Part shown: positions 32,204-42,279 of the stretch, piece after piece
How positions within the stretch are numbered: position 1 is the stretch's first letter
Layout: each line of letters opens with the position of its first letter
From: Sphingobacteriales bacterium 44-61
GTDB lineage: Bacteria; Bacteroidota; Bacteroidia; Chitinophagales; Chitinophagaceae
Direction: 5' to 3'
NCBI GenBank assembly: GCA_001898405.1
Contig: MKTW01000002.1
Location: 63,719-127,718 of the forward strand
DNA: 64,000 nt
Notes under the pieces: generated by a model
What the model was told of the DNA's origin: nothing
The model's input: only the letters and a program-made list of their open reading frames with translations
Database searches by the model: none
Translations under genes and position numbers: made by a program

Positions 32204-34963
32204 ATGAGAAAACTACTCTATGCCTTCCTGCTGATCTGTGCCTCACAGACAGCCTTCTCTCAAATATCATCTCTTAAAGGAAGCACCCGTGATACACTGG
32301 AAAAGAAAAACCTTTCAAACGCTGTAATTACCCTTTTACGCCCTGCCGATTCTGTGCTGGTGAAATATGCCCGGACCGATACAAAAGGCGATTTTACCAT
32401 TGGTGGCCTGGATGGTGGTGAATACATCATGCTGGTCAGCTTTCCCAAATTCGCTGATTATTCCGATAAAGTGTCTATCCCTGCAGGGCAGCAACTGAAT
32501 ATTGGCACCATCCCCCTCACTCCTAAAAATCTTTTATTACAGGAAGTGATCGTAAGGGCCAACAATACCATCAAAATAAAAGGTGATACAACTGAATTCA
32601 CCGCAGACAGTTTCAAAGTACGTGAAGGCGCCACAGTGGAAGAACTGTTGAAAGTAATTCCCGGCATGCAGGTCAACAGTAAAGGAGAAGTAACCGCACA
32701 GGGAAAACGGGTTGATAAGGTATTGGTAGATGGCGAAGAGTTTTTTGGTGCAGACCCAACAATTGCCACGCAGAATATCGGAGCCAAAGCTGTAGATAAA
32801 GTGCAGGTATATGATACCAAAACAGAGCAGGACCAGCTGAAAGGCATTGGTGCAGCCGGCGATGGGAACAAGACCATTAATATCAAACTGAAGGAAAGCG
32901 CCAAGAAAGGTTATTTCGGAAAAGCGGAAGCAAGCAGCAATTTTGATAAGCTCCACAATGGCAAACTGATGTTCAACAATTTCAAGGGCAATCAGAAAAT
33001 ATCAATATACGGCACCAAGAGCAACGTGAACACCGGAAGCCTGGGTTGGGAAGAAAGGAATAAGATGGGCGTTGAAGAAGATATGGAGTATGACGAGATC
33101 GGTGGTTATTATTACAGCTATGGTGATGGAGACAATGAATTCAACGACTGGAATCTCCGTGGCCTTCCCAATGCACACACGGCCGGCGCCCTGTATGGTA
33201 ATAAATGGAATGAGGACAAGCATAAGTTGAACCTCTCCTATCTCTACAACAGGCTTGGTACAAAGAATACCACTACTACCCTGTCACAAACCTTGCTGAA
33301 AGACACTACGCTTACCAATAATTCTATCGCGCGCTCAGAAGGCCTGACCCAGCAACATTCGGCAAATGGAAAATATGAATGGAAGCTCGACTCAATGACC
33401 TCTTTTAAGTACACCATAGCGGGCTCTTATAAACTGAAAGACACTTATACGGATAATTATAGCGAGGCATTTAGAGACAGCGTTCTTTTGAATAACAACA
33501 GCCGCATCAACCAAACCAATTCTACCAAAAAGCAACTGGACAATACGCTTATGTATAAGCAATTGTTCAAGAAAAAGAACCGGCAGTTGATGGCGACTTT
33601 GAGGCTGGGCCTGATCGAGGATGAATCAACCGCTTTAGTTAATTCCACTACCAGGTTTTATAAAAACAACCTGCTTGATTCAACAGACCTTACCGATCAG
33701 CAAAAGATCAATACCGGCAATTCCACTACTTACGGCACCAAGATCACATATAACGAGCCGCTCAGCAATGAATGGAACCTTGTGGCGGAGTATAGCTTCA
33801 ATAAAAATGTTTCCAATTCTCACCGCAACAGCTACGACAAAGATGTAGATGGAAAGTATACCGATTACAACCCTTTTTTCAGTAATAATTTCGATCTGGA
33901 TGCTACTTCCAACAGCGGAACACTGACAGCCCGGTATATGGGTAAAAAACTGCGCCTGGTATTAGGCACAGGCCTTTCTGCCATCCGCCTTAACATGAAG
34001 AACCTTGATCAGAATACCAGGACGAGGTATAACTTCACAGGCTTCACTCCTACTGCACAGTTTGGTTATAAACTGACCAACCAATCAGGATTCTCCCTTT
34101 CTTACCGTGGCAATACCGTGCAGCCAACCCTGAGCCAGTTGCAGCCATTGCCCAATAACAGTAACCCATTGGATATCTATATCGGTAATCCTGATCTTAA
34201 AGTTGGGTTCAATCACAGTATCGGTCTTAGCTTCAATGATTACAAAGTGCTGAGCGGGAAATACACTTTTGCCAACCTGGGCGTTACTTTTAATAATAAT
34301 GCCATCACTAACTTCAGTGATGTTGATCTTGAATCAGGCAAAAGGACCTATTACCCGATAAATGTAAATGGCAACTACAACTATTATTTCTGGAGCGTTT
34401 GGAATTCTGGCCAGGGCGACAAAAAGCTGAGCCATGAAATTCAACCCAGTGCAAACGGAGGCCGCTCTGTCAACTTTATCAATGGAGAGAGGAACGTTAA
34501 TACCTATTCCACTCTTACGCTGGGATATGGCATCCGTTATTCTGCGCAGGAAAAGTACAATTTTTATGTCGGCCCCAATATCAGCCGCAACCTGTCCAAA
34601 TCATCACTGCGACCCACTGCCAATAACAATTACTGGTCTTATGGCGGAAGGGCTGACGGCTGGCTGAAACTGCCCTGGAACCTGGAGATCAGCTCTGATG
34701 CAGATTTCAATCTCCGTCAGAAAACACCAACCTTCAATGATAATGTGAGCATCATTGTTTGGAATGCACAACTGACAAAGAAATTCCTGAAAGACAAATC
34801 ACTCCGGCTTAGCGCAATCGCACATGATATCCTGAACAAGAATATCGGCTTTAACCGGACGATCAACAGCACCTTTATCAATGAAGAGCGTTATGACAGG
34901 CTGGCAAGGTATTTCCTGCTTCAGCTTAGCTGGACATTCAACAAAATGCCCGGCTCCAAATAA
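32204..34963 (+). CDS. Outer-membrane beta-barrel protein, TonB-receptor-like
   Basis: 919-residue protein: signal peptide (MRKLLYAFLLICASQTAFSQ), a carboxypeptidase-regulatory-like domain (about 23-110), a plug-like domain (about 120-220, with ATVEELLKVIPGMQVNSKGE and the RVDKVLVDGEEFFG step) and a long barrel of the OMP_b-brl_3 type (about 230-919). It lacks a clear TonB box and a SusD partner, so it is not a Sus-type nutrient receptor. ATG 32204 begins the signal peptide. The GLPGLI gene starts 36 bp downstream on the same strand, a pairing that recurs across Bacteroidota. Function is unknown; location between glgB and the GH13 gene may be coincidental. Confidence 0.88.
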   Translation: MRKLLYAFLLICASQTAFSQISSLKGSTRDTLEKKNLSNAVITLLRPADSVLVKYARTDTKGDFTIGGLDGGEYIMLVSFPKFADYSDKVSIPAGQQLNIGTIPLTPKNLLLQEVIVRANNTIKIKGDTTEFTADSFKVREGATVEELLKVIPGMQVNSKGEVTAQGKRVDKVLVDGEEFFGADPTIATQNIGAKAVDKVQVYDTKTEQDQLKGIGAAGDGNKTINIKLKESAKKGYFGKAEASSNFDKLHNGKLMFNNFKGNQKISIYGTKSNVNTGSLGWEERNKMGVEEDMEYDEIGGYYYSYGDGDNEFNDWNLRGLPNAHTAGALYGNKWNEDKHKLNLSYLYNRLGTKNTTTTLSQTLLKDTTLTNNSIARSEGLTQQHSANGKYEWKLDSMTSFKYTIAGSYKLKDTYTDNYSEAFRDSVLLNNNSRINQTNSTKKQLDNTLMYKQLFKKKNRQLMATLRLGLIEDESTALVNSTTRFYKNNLLDSTDLTDQQKINTGNSTTYGTKITYNEPLSNEWNLVAEYSFNKNVSNSHRNSYDKDVDGKYTDYNPFFSNNFDLDATSNSGTLTARYMGKKLRLVLGTGLSAIRLNMKNLDQNTRTRYNFTGFTPTAQFGYKLTNQSGFSLSYRGNTVQPTLSQLQPLPNNSNPLDIYIGNPDLKVGFNHSIGLSFNDYKVLSGKYTFANLGVTFNNNAITNFSDVDLESGKRTYYPINVNGNYNYYFWSVWNSGQGDKKLSHEIQPSANGGRSVNFINGERNVNTYSTLTLGYGIRYSAQEKYNFYVGPNISRNLSKSSLRPTANNNYWSYGGRADGWLKLPWNLEISSDADFNLRQKTPTFNDNVSIIVWNAQLTKKFLKDKSLRLSAIAHDILNKNIGFNRTINSTFINEERYDRLARYFLLQLSWTFNKMPGSK

Positions 34964-34999
34964 TTGCTAAAAGATATTTCATCCTATAACCGACACAAG

Positions 35000-35743
35000 A
35001 TGAACAAACGAATTTATATCAGCCTTTTTATCATCGCTGTTTCCTTTACAGCAAAGGCGCAACAGATCTTCCTCGACAAGGTGAGCATTGATTTTGCCAA
35101 AACCGTATCTATATGGCCGCTGATGAAAGAAATAGAACCGCAGTGGTTTGAGCAGGTAAAAGATCATATGCCCAAAGAAACGGTCAGCTATTTCAATTTT
35201 ACCAGCGATGGCAAATATTCGCTGTATAAACGCACGAAAGAAGCAGAAATGCCCCGCGGTATGTGGTGGCAGCCCTTTGCAGATGAGAACGTTATTTACA
35301 ATGATTACACAGCAGGCACTACCATTTCCCAAAAACCGGTGTTTGAAGAAACTTTCCTGATACAGGACAGTCTTTCAAAAATCAAATGGAAGCTGACACC
35401 TGATACAAGGATCATTGCAGGTTTCGAATGCCGTAAAGCGATCGGGATCTTGTATGATACAGTAGCAGTATTTGCTTTTTATACAGACGAGATCATGGTA
35501 AATGGCGGGCCCGAAAGCATTACCGGTTTGCCAGGCATGATACTGGGCGTCGGCATCCCCCGCCTTCATACCACCTGGTTTGCTACAAGGGTGCAAGCCC
35601 TCAATACTGTGACGCCAAAAGCATTGACGCCTGCCAGCAAAGGGAAAAAAACAAGCAAAACCGAATTCCTGAGTTTACTGGACAAAGCGTTAAGCCGTGG
35701 AGAAGCCTGGGGAAAGAAAATGGTGTTGGCTTTTGTAATTTAG
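35000..35743 (+). CDS. GLPGLI family protein
   Basis: 247-residue exported protein with signal peptide MNKRIYISLFIIAVSFTAKA and the family-naming motif in the form ITGLPGMILGVG (about 176-187). Further family features are RIIAGFECRKA (about 133-143) and AFYTDEIMVNGGPE. The function is unknown, but these proteins are typically encoded next to OMP_b-brl_3 or CarboxypepD-reg barrel proteins, as here. ATG 35000 is chosen since the signal peptide starts there. The transcript ends at the 22-bp palindromic terminator 35758-35804. Confidence 0.9.
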   Translation: MNKRIYISLFIIAVSFTAKAQQIFLDKVSIDFAKTVSIWPLMKEIEPQWFEQVKDHMPKETVSYFNFTSDGKYSLYKRTKEAEMPRGMWWQPFADENVIYNDYTAGTTISQKPVFEETFLIQDSLSKIKWKLTPDTRIIAGFECRKAIGILYDTVAVFAFYTDEIMVNGGPESITGLPGMILGVGIPRLHTTWFATRVQALNTVTPKALTPASKGKKTSKTEFLSLLDKALSRGEAWGKKMVLAFVI

Positions 35744-35757
35744 TTTCCTGGTCATAA

Positions 35758-35804
35758 ATAAACCAAATGCCGCTAAGAGATCCTCTTAGCGGCATTTGGT
35801 TTAT
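35758..35804. terminator. Perfect 22-bp bidirectional terminator
   Basis: Arms 35758-35779 and 35783-35804 are perfectly complementary over 22 bp (core CCAAATGCCGCTAAGAG) with a three-base loop. AT-rich ends give a T-rich tail in both directions. It lies between convergent GLPGLI and GH13 genes, 14 bp after one stop and 16 bp from the other. Confidence 0.85.
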
Positions 35805-35819
35805 CTGTTTCAGCTTCCC

Positions 35820-37697
35820 TTACTTCATCAGCTCAAACACAAAGCTTTCTTTTGGCTTAATTTCAAAACCTTCAAGAGGTTTTACTTCTCCTGTAACCAC
35901 ATTTTTAATCCTGCTGAAACCGCCAGTCCTTTCCTGGTAAACAGACCAGTCAGGTTTTGCCGGCTTATCTCCTGTGTTGGCGATCACCATCACTGTTTGT
36001 TTTGCATCATACCGGAAATAAATATAGTTCCCATCTTTGGGCACAAACTGCATAGTCTTTCCGCTGGTCAATGCGGAGGACGTTTTGCGGAAACGGGCTA
36101 AAGAACTTAAGTAATTGAATGCTTCTTTTTCAGGCGCTGTTCTTCCGGCATCTGTAAATTTATTGACCGCATCTTCTTTCCAGCCGCCTGGAAAATCTTC
36201 ACGGACCATAGCATCCGTTGTGGTCTTCATGTTTTTCATCAGCACTTCAGTGCCATAATACAGTTGAGGAATACCCCGCAGCGTCATCAGCCAGTTGAAA
36301 CCCATTTTCAATTTATCCCAATCCTCTCCTACTACAGAAAACACCCTGTCCATATCATGATTGTCCATGAAGATGCAATTGTTCATCGGGTTTTTATAAA
36401 CAAGGTCCTGGCTCAGCGTCATGTATATTTTATTCACCCCTTCCGTCCATCCCTTGGAAAGGTTCATGGCTGAAAGCATGGCAAAGCAGCTTTGGAAGTC
36501 AATTACGCCATTGGCGTTATGGCTGAAAGGTGCGTTCAAATTGTTCTTCGTAAAATAGGCGTTGCCAACAACCGAGTTCACCCACGCTTCTCCAAAAACC
36601 GTAATGCCGGGGAATTCTGCATACAGGGCATTGTTGACATTATTGAGAAATTGCTCATCACAATATTTATAGGTATCCACCCGCCAGCCATCTATCCCAA
36701 ACATCTCTGTGCTCCAGATAGCATGCTGGATAAGGAAATTAGCTACAAAAGGATTACGTTGATTAAGATCAGGAAGATGGTCTGTGAACCAGCCATCCAG
36801 CATGATCTTCTTATCATGTGCAGATGAATATGGATCAAACAGCACTTCTTCCCGATGGTGCGGCGTGGTGAATGCCGGCCAGTTATTCAACCAGTCACTG
36901 GAAGGCGGATCAAGTACAGACCAGTGTTCTTTGCTCACATGATTGTATACGGCGTCCTGTATGATCTTGATCCCTTTTTTATGCGCAGCATCACTAAGCT
37001 GCCGGTAGCCGTCATTTCCTCCTAATCTCTTATCCACTTCATAGTGATCGGTGAACCAGTACCCGTGATAGCCGGCTACATTGTTTCCCCATTCGTGCAT
37101 AAGGCTTACATTGTTTTCGATCACAGGTGTCATCCAGATGGCAGTAACACCTAACTGGTTAAAATAATCCAGGTGATCTTCCACGCCTTTGAAATCGCCG
37201 CCATGCCGGGAGAATTTATTGCTGCGGTCAACCGTTTCATCACGATAGCCTTTGATAATATCATTGGAAGGATCGCCATTGGCAAAGCGATCGGGTATCA
37301 TCAGGTAAATAAAATCTTTTGAAGTAACACCAAGCACTCTTGTTTTACCATTGCCGGAATGTTTTGCTTTCAGCTCATATTTTACCTGCACCGGTCCGAA
37401 ATTGAAAGTGCGCATGCCAGGCTTTGCATTTTTATCGATCACCAGGTCAAGAAAAACATAATTGGGGTTTTCTACCCTATGCACCATTTTAAGTGTAACC
37501 CCATCAGCCAGTTTCATACCTGCTGCAGAAAGCTTGTACATAGGTATTTTGCTGGCAATACCCTCTTGATGAACGATCAACTGGAGCTTGGAATTCTTAA
37601 GGCCGGTAAACCAGTTAGACGGATAGAGGTGCATTTCCTGGGCTATGCAGGCAAAAACTATGAAATAACAAAGGACGAAAGCAAAAGCCTTTTTCAT
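35820..37697 (-). CDS. GH13 alpha-glucan hydrolase, cyclomaltodextrinase/SusA-like, exported
   Basis: 625-residue GH13 enzyme with a cyclomaltodextrinase N-terminal beta domain (about 25-115), a catalytic barrel and a cyclomaltodextrinase C-terminal domain. Catalytic Asp is in WRVDTYKYCDEQF, acid/base Glu in TVFGEAWVN and the third Asp in IFMDNHDMDRVF. The signal sequence (MKKAFAFVLCYFIVFACIAQ) indicates export; FAC gives a weak lipobox possibility. It should hydrolyse maltodextrins or cyclic dextrins in the periplasm, supplying the MFS carrier encoded 28 bp upstream. ATG 37697 is used because the longer frame overlaps the carrier gene. Start of the downstream terminator is at 35804. Confidence 0.92.
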   Translation of the reverse strand: MKKAFAFVLCYFIVFACIAQEMHLYPSNWFTGLKNSKLQLIVHQEGIASKIPMYKLSAAGMKLADGVTLKMVHRVENPNYVFLDLVIDKNAKPGMRTFNFGPVQVKYELKAKHSGNGKTRVLGVTSKDFIYLMIPDRFANGDPSNDIIKGYRDETVDRSNKFSRHGGDFKGVEDHLDYFNQLGVTAIWMTPVIENNVSLMHEWGNNVAGYHGYWFTDHYEVDKRLGGNDGYRQLSDAAHKKGIKIIQDAVYNHVSKEHWSVLDPPSSDWLNNWPAFTTPHHREEVLFDPYSSAHDKKIMLDGWFTDHLPDLNQRNPFVANFLIQHAIWSTEMFGIDGWRVDTYKYCDEQFLNNVNNALYAEFPGITVFGEAWVNSVVGNAYFTKNNLNAPFSHNANGVIDFQSCFAMLSAMNLSKGWTEGVNKIYMTLSQDLVYKNPMNNCIFMDNHDMDRVFSVVGEDWDKLKMGFNWLMTLRGIPQLYYGTEVLMKNMKTTTDAMVREDFPGGWKEDAVNKFTDAGRTAPEKEAFNYLSSLARFRKTSSALTSGKTMQFVPKDGNYIYFRYDAKQTVMVIANTGDKPAKPDWSVYQERTGGFSRIKNVVTGEVKPLEGFEIKPKESFVFELMK

Positions 37698-37725
37698 GCG
37701 CTTGTTTTTTATTGTTTGGGTCGGC

Positions 37726-39102
37726 TTATACCGAACGTTGTTCTTCCATTTCCAGTTTGATCGTTTCTTCTTCACTTCCCTTCGGGGTTTCTTTCACCAG
37801 CAAGTAGCACAATATCGCAGCGAATATCAACAACACCCCGCCGACCTGGATAGCCAGCATACGGTCATTATGGAGCACATTCTTCATGATCCCTTTAAAA
37901 CCCAGGGAAGCAATGATCTCAGGTAATACAATAAAGAAATTGAAGATCCCCATATAGATGCCTACTTTATTACGGGGAAGGCTGCCACTCAGCATTGCAT
38001 AAGGCATGGATAAAATGCTGGTCCATGCAATGCCCACACCCGCCATTGAAACAAAAAGAAGGTTCTTATCTTCTACCCAGCTTACACTGATAAGCCCGAG
38101 CGCCCCTACCAAAAGACATAAAGAATGCGTGAGCTTACGGCCAAGTTTATCTGCGATAAAAGGAAGCACAAAGGCAAAAGCAAAGGTCACCACATTATAA
38201 AAAGCCAGTGTAAGGCCTGCAAAGTCAGCACCCTTTGCATATACAGGATCATTATTATCTACACCATGAAATACATTGACGGCAACAGCGGTGGTATAAT
38301 AAAACCACATCAGGAACAATGCAGGCCAGGTGAAGAATTGTACGACGGCCACTCTTTTCATTTGTGAAGGCATATTGAAAAGAGCGCTGAATATTTCTTT
38401 TACACCACCGGCAAAACCTTTTTTTGATTCTTTTTCCAGGTCTTTCTTCTCCTCCTCTGTTGGTGGATATTCGTTGGTGGTAAATACCGTATATAATACA
38501 GCAGAAAGGAAAAAGAAAGCACCGAGATAGAAAGACCATCTTACATTTTCCGGTATCACTCCTTTTTCAGCTGTATTGGAAACGGCAAAAACATTGCGCA
38601 TGATCCAGGGCAAGGCAGAAGCGATGCTGCCACCGATCCCCACCATAAGGCTTTGCATGATGAAGCCACGGTTTACCTGCGAATCGGGCAACTTATCTGT
38701 TACAAAGGCCCGGAAAGGCTCCATAGCGATATTGCCGCAGGTATCCAGTATCCAAAGCAAACCGGCTGCCATCCATAAAGCACTGCTATGCGGCATGAAC
38801 ACAAGCGCTATAGAGCTCAATATGGCACCTATCATAAAATAAGGCCTGCGCCTTCCCCAGCGTGGATGCCAGGTCCTGTCGCTTAAATAACCGATAATGG
38901 GTTGTACGATCAGCCCTGTAAGCGGAGCGGCGAGGAAAAGTAGGGGAACTTCTTCGGGATGGGCACCCAGGTTTTCGTAGATCCGGCCCATGTTGGCACG
39001 CTGAAGGTCCCAGCCAAACTGGATGCCGAAAAAGCCTACACTCATGTTGATGATCTGGGCCAGGCTTAACCGGGGCTTAACGCCGGTGAATGAAATTGAC
39101 AT
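37726..39102 (-). CDS. MFS sugar transporter, SLC45/GPH-like
   Basis: 458-residue carrier with 12 predicted helices and the RWGRRRPYFM motif (about 82-91) characteristic of SLC45-type sucrose/maltose proton symporters. The first helix NMSVGFFGIQFGWDLQRANM and the GYLSDRTW loop also fit. The position next to the GH13 gene, transcribed together with it (28-bp gap), suggests maltose or maltodextrin uptake into the cytoplasm. ATG 39102 (MSISFTGVKPRL) is chosen over an ATG two codons upstream. The glgC gene lies 177 bp upstream, separated by an inverted repeat that may be a terminator. Confidence 0.9.
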   Translation of the reverse strand: MSISFTGVKPRLSLAQIINMSVGFFGIQFGWDLQRANMGRIYENLGAHPEEVPLLFLAAPLTGLIVQPIIGYLSDRTWHPRWGRRRPYFMIGAILSSIALVFMPHSSALWMAAGLLWILDTCGNIAMEPFRAFVTDKLPDSQVNRGFIMQSLMVGIGGSIASALPWIMRNVFAVSNTAEKGVIPENVRWSFYLGAFFFLSAVLYTVFTTNEYPPTEEEKKDLEKESKKGFAGGVKEIFSALFNMPSQMKRVAVVQFFTWPALFLMWFYYTTAVAVNVFHGVDNNDPVYAKGADFAGLTLAFYNVVTFAFAFVLPFIADKLGRKLTHSLCLLVGALGLISVSWVEDKNLLFVSMAGVGIAWTSILSMPYAMLSGSLPRNKVGIYMGIFNFFIVLPEIIASLGFKGIMKNVLHNDRMLAIQVGGVLLIFAAILCYLLVKETPKGSEEETIKLEMEEQRSV

Positions 39103-39197
39103 AAGCAATCGCTGTTTTTAAACGGTGGCAGGCGGCCGTCCACCCGGGAGGGAAGATACAGAGAATATGTAACATGTACACATTTCAACCTAAATTC

Positions 39198-39271
39198 AAA
39201 ATTAAAAAGTCAAAATCCAAAACAGCACCCTTTGATCAGGGGCGATTTTGAATTTTGACTTCTGATTTTTT
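39198..39271 (-). terminator. Long AT-rich inverted repeat, probable glgC terminator
   Basis: AGTCAAAATCCAAAA (39208-39222) pairs with TTTTGAATTTTGACT (39246-39260), one mismatch, with a GC-rich inner part (GCACCC with GGGGC). Read on the minus strand the hairpin is followed by TTTTTAATTTTGAATTT. It lies 20-80 bp after the glgC stop and before the MFS gene. Confidence 0.5.
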
Positions 39272-39278
39272 GATCTTC

Positions 39279-40565
39279 TTATTCTCCGCCTATGGAAAAT
39301 CCATTGGGAAGGATCGCGCCTTTTTTGATCACCACAATGCCATCCTTGATGGTATAAAGCGGCTGATCAGTATTCTCCAGGTGCGTACCGCCATTGATAC
39401 TTACATTATTACCAATGCGGCAGTTCTTATCGAGGATCGCATTCTGGATAAAGCATTCGTTGCCGATACCCAGTAAAGGAATTCCTTTCGACTGGTCTTC
39501 TGCGATATCCCCAAGGGTTTCATAATAATCGCTACCCATGATATAGCTGTTGATCACAGTAGAACCATGCCCTACACGGGAACGGATACCTACCACACAT
39601 TTTTCCATTCTTGCTGCATTGATAATGGAACCTTCAGCGATCACCGTCTTTATCAATGTAGAGCCGCTTACTTTCGCAGGCGGAAGCATGCGGGCACGGG
39701 TGTAGATGGAACGCGTGTTATCAAACAAATTAAATTCCGGTATATCATCAGTAAGACCAAGATTGGCTTCGAAGAAAGAATAGATATTACCGATATCTGT
39801 CCAGTAACCATCATACTGATAACTGGCCACTGTGCATTTATTAATGGATTGCGGAATGATCTCTTTACCAAAGTCTGTTGCTTCCTGGTAATCATTCTGC
39901 AGGTAATCAAACAACAATTCCCTGTTGAAAATATAAATCCCCATTGATGCCAGGTAGTGCCTGCCGGCATTTTTCATTTCTTCCCCGGTATCGCTTGTCC
40001 AATCTCCCAGTACTTCACGTTTGGGTTTTTCAATAAATGATTTGATCAGTCCTTTTTCTTCCTTAAGGATACCAAACTCCGGTGCTTCACGGTCGCCCAC
40101 AGGAATGGTTGCGATCGAGATATCAGCACCCATTTTTTTATGATTGTCCAGCATATCCTGGAAATCCATCTGGTAAAGTTGGTCACCGGAAAGTATCAGC
40201 ACATATTCACTGTCAAAAGGAGCAATATGACGGAGGCTTTGCCTTACCGCATCTGCTGTGCCCTGGTACCATGTCGGATTATCCGGCGTTTGTTCGGCAG
40301 CCAGGATGTCTACAAAAGCAGTACTGAAAGCACTGAAATGATAGGTGTTCTTGATATGACGGTTGAGAGAGGCAGAATTGAATTGCGTTAATACAAACAT
40401 CCGGTTAATGCCAGAGTTCATGCAATTGGAGATCGGTATATCCACCAGGCGGTATTTACCGGCAATAGGTACAGCGGGTTTGGAGCGGCTTGCTGTTAAA
40501 GGATATAATCTTGATCCGGCACCTCCGCCAAGGATCACGCTCACTATTTCCTTAGAGATAGACAT
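39279..40565 (-). CDS. glgC: Glucose-1-phosphate adenylyltransferase
   Basis: 428-residue ADP-glucose pyrophosphorylase, the first committed step of glycogen synthesis. The nucleotide motif ILGGGAGSRLYPLT (about 12-25) and the SKPAVPIAGKYRLVDIPISN stretch are canonical. The substrate Lys is in FIEKPKRE. A left-handed beta-helix forms the C-terminal third (INAARMEKCVVGIRSRVGHG). It probably forms an allosteric homotetramer, as in other bacteria. ATG 40565 (MSISKEIVSV) is preferred to the ATG two codons upstream. It lies 150 bp downstream of glgA on the same strand. Confidence 0.95.
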   Translation of the reverse strand: MSISKEIVSVILGGGAGSRLYPLTASRSKPAVPIAGKYRLVDIPISNCMNSGINRMFVLTQFNSASLNRHIKNTYHFSAFSTAFVDILAAEQTPDNPTWYQGTADAVRQSLRHIAPFDSEYVLILSGDQLYQMDFQDMLDNHKKMGADISIATIPVGDREAPEFGILKEEKGLIKSFIEKPKREVLGDWTSDTGEEMKNAGRHYLASMGIYIFNRELLFDYLQNDYQEATDFGKEIIPQSINKCTVASYQYDGYWTDIGNIYSFFEANLGLTDDIPEFNLFDNTRSIYTRARMLPPAKVSGSTLIKTVIAEGSIINAARMEKCVVGIRSRVGHGSTVINSYIMGSDYYETLGDIAEDQSKGIPLLGIGNECFIQNAILDKNCRIGNNVSINGGTHLENTDQPLYTIKDGIVVIKKGAILPNGFSIGGE

Positions 40566-40714
40566 AGGCAAACATTTTTAAGGGTCATACTTATGGGTGG
40601 AAAAGGTAAACAAGAAATAATAATCAAAGTTTACCTGAAAAAAATAATGTCCGATTAAACTTCAAAAGAGCTAAGCAAAAAATCAATTTGTCTGCATGAC
40701 TTTTATATTGATTC

Positions 40715-42142
40715 TTATGTTTGTTGCAATGACTGATACAGATCAATGTATTGTTGTGCTGCAGAATCCCATGAATGATCAATGGTCATCATATGCGATC
40801 GCATCCAGGAATACAGGTCAGGTTTATGCATATACAGATCGATCGCCCTGCCTACTGAATAGGTGATATCACCTACAGATGCCTGATCAAAACGGATGCC
40901 GAAGCCCTGCCAATCGCCGAAGTCGGTGATCGTATCTTTTAATCCGCCTACGCTTCTTACCATTGGAACAGTGCCATAGCGTAATGCATACATTTGATTC
41001 AATCCGCAAGGCTCCACGCGGCTGGGCATCAGCAAAAAATCAGATCCGGCATAAATGAGGTGACTGAGGGCCTCACTATACCCTATATAGGAATTAAAAT
41101 ACCCATTGAAGCGATGCTTCATCTGGTCCAATTGATCTTCAAGATTAGGCTCACCAGACCCCAGCACCATAAAATTGGCTTTGCCATGATGCTGATAAAT
41201 AGACTGGCTGATTGCATCGGGCAGAAGATCTGCTGCTTTCTCTCCTACCAGGCGGCCAATAAAAGCTACCAGTGGCTTCTCCGGATCAAGTCCGAATTGC
41301 CCGCAGAGCTCTTTTTTATTTTTCTTCTTTCCTTTTTCTACCAGTTCCTTATCATAATTCCGGATAATATAATTATCTGTCTCAGGATTCCATACTTTGG
41401 TATCAATACCATTCAATATGCCGCTGCTCTTGCCTGTTTCATAATGGAAAAGGTTTTCCAGCCCATTGGCAGAATAGCGCAGCTCTTCCAGGTAGCTATG
41501 GCTGACAGTAGTAACCTTCCAGGCGCATTTTACGGCAGAAGCCATAGGATTGATAGTATTGTCCCAATCCAGCATGCCCCAGTTCCAGCTATCATAAGCG
41601 GGAATAAAATAATAACGGTCCCAACCGATCCAGCCCTGGTATTGCCCGTTGTGTACCGTAAATACACTGGGTACCCCTGCGAGCCTGTCCTTGAAAGCAT
41701 AGCAATATTTCATCATGAAGGGAATAAGCCCTGTATGATGATCATGACAATGGATCACATCGGGCGTGTGTTGCCAGTGGTTAAGCCAGTCGCAAACAGC
41801 TATCTGGAAAGCGACAAACCTTTCAGTATCGTCATCATAACCATAGATCTTTTCACGGTCAAGCAATCCGTTGATATCAACAAGGTAAAGATCGAAACCA
41901 AGCTTATTGGTCTTTTCCCTTATAATGCTGTAATGAAACCAGTGAGAGCCGAGATGCTGGCCACCTTCATGCACCAATTCCCAGTTATTATCATACAGGA
42001 ATTTGGTGCGGTACATGGGCATTACCACTTTGGATACATGGCCTAATTCTGCCTGGTACCTTGGGAGGGACCCTACTACATCCCCTAATCCTCCTGCTTT
42101 GGCTACGGGATAACATTCTGCCGCTACGTGTACAATTTCCAT
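40715..42142 (-). CDS. glgA: Glycogen synthase (ADP-glucose), GT5
   Basis: 475-residue GT5 glycosyltransferase extending alpha-1,4-glucan from ADP-glucose. The N-terminal substrate loop is AKAGGLGDVVGSLP (about 14-27). HCHDHHTGL, FIGRLVGEKAADLL and the C-terminal PSRVEPCGLNQMYALRYG segment with the catalytic Glu are all intact. The two Rossmann-like GT-B halves are complete and the length is normal. It is upstream of glgC on the same strand and divergent from the FHS sugar carrier, 137 bp apart from it. Confidence 0.95.
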   Translation of the reverse strand: MEIVHVAAECYPVAKAGGLGDVVGSLPRYQAELGHVSKVVMPMYRTKFLYDNNWELVHEGGQHLGSHWFHYSIIREKTNKLGFDLYLVDINGLLDREKIYGYDDDTERFVAFQIAVCDWLNHWQHTPDVIHCHDHHTGLIPFMMKYCYAFKDRLAGVPSVFTVHNGQYQGWIGWDRYYFIPAYDSWNWGMLDWDNTINPMASAVKCAWKVTTVSHSYLEELRYSANGLENLFHYETGKSSGILNGIDTKVWNPETDNYIIRNYDKELVEKGKKKNKKELCGQFGLDPEKPLVAFIGRLVGEKAADLLPDAISQSIYQHHGKANFMVLGSGEPNLEDQLDQMKHRFNGYFNSYIGYSEALSHLIYAGSDFLLMPSRVEPCGLNQMYALRYGTVPMVRSVGGLKDTITDFGDWQGFGIRFDQASVGDITYSVGRAIDLYMHKPDLYSWMRSHMMTIDHSWDSAAQQYIDLYQSLQQT

Positions 42143-42279
42143 TCAAAAAATTTGAGCTGAGAAGAATTCCTTTCAAATTAAGTGGTTTTTTTCATTAAGG
42201 GCTTTTTATAATTAAAAATTTTTCGCTACCTGATTTATTTCTATTTTGAGGCATAATTAATTTAAAATTCTTGATTGCT

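Noticed and set aside
40994-42046. 350-codon open frame antisense to glgA
   Set aside because: Shadow of glgA; translation has no family motif.
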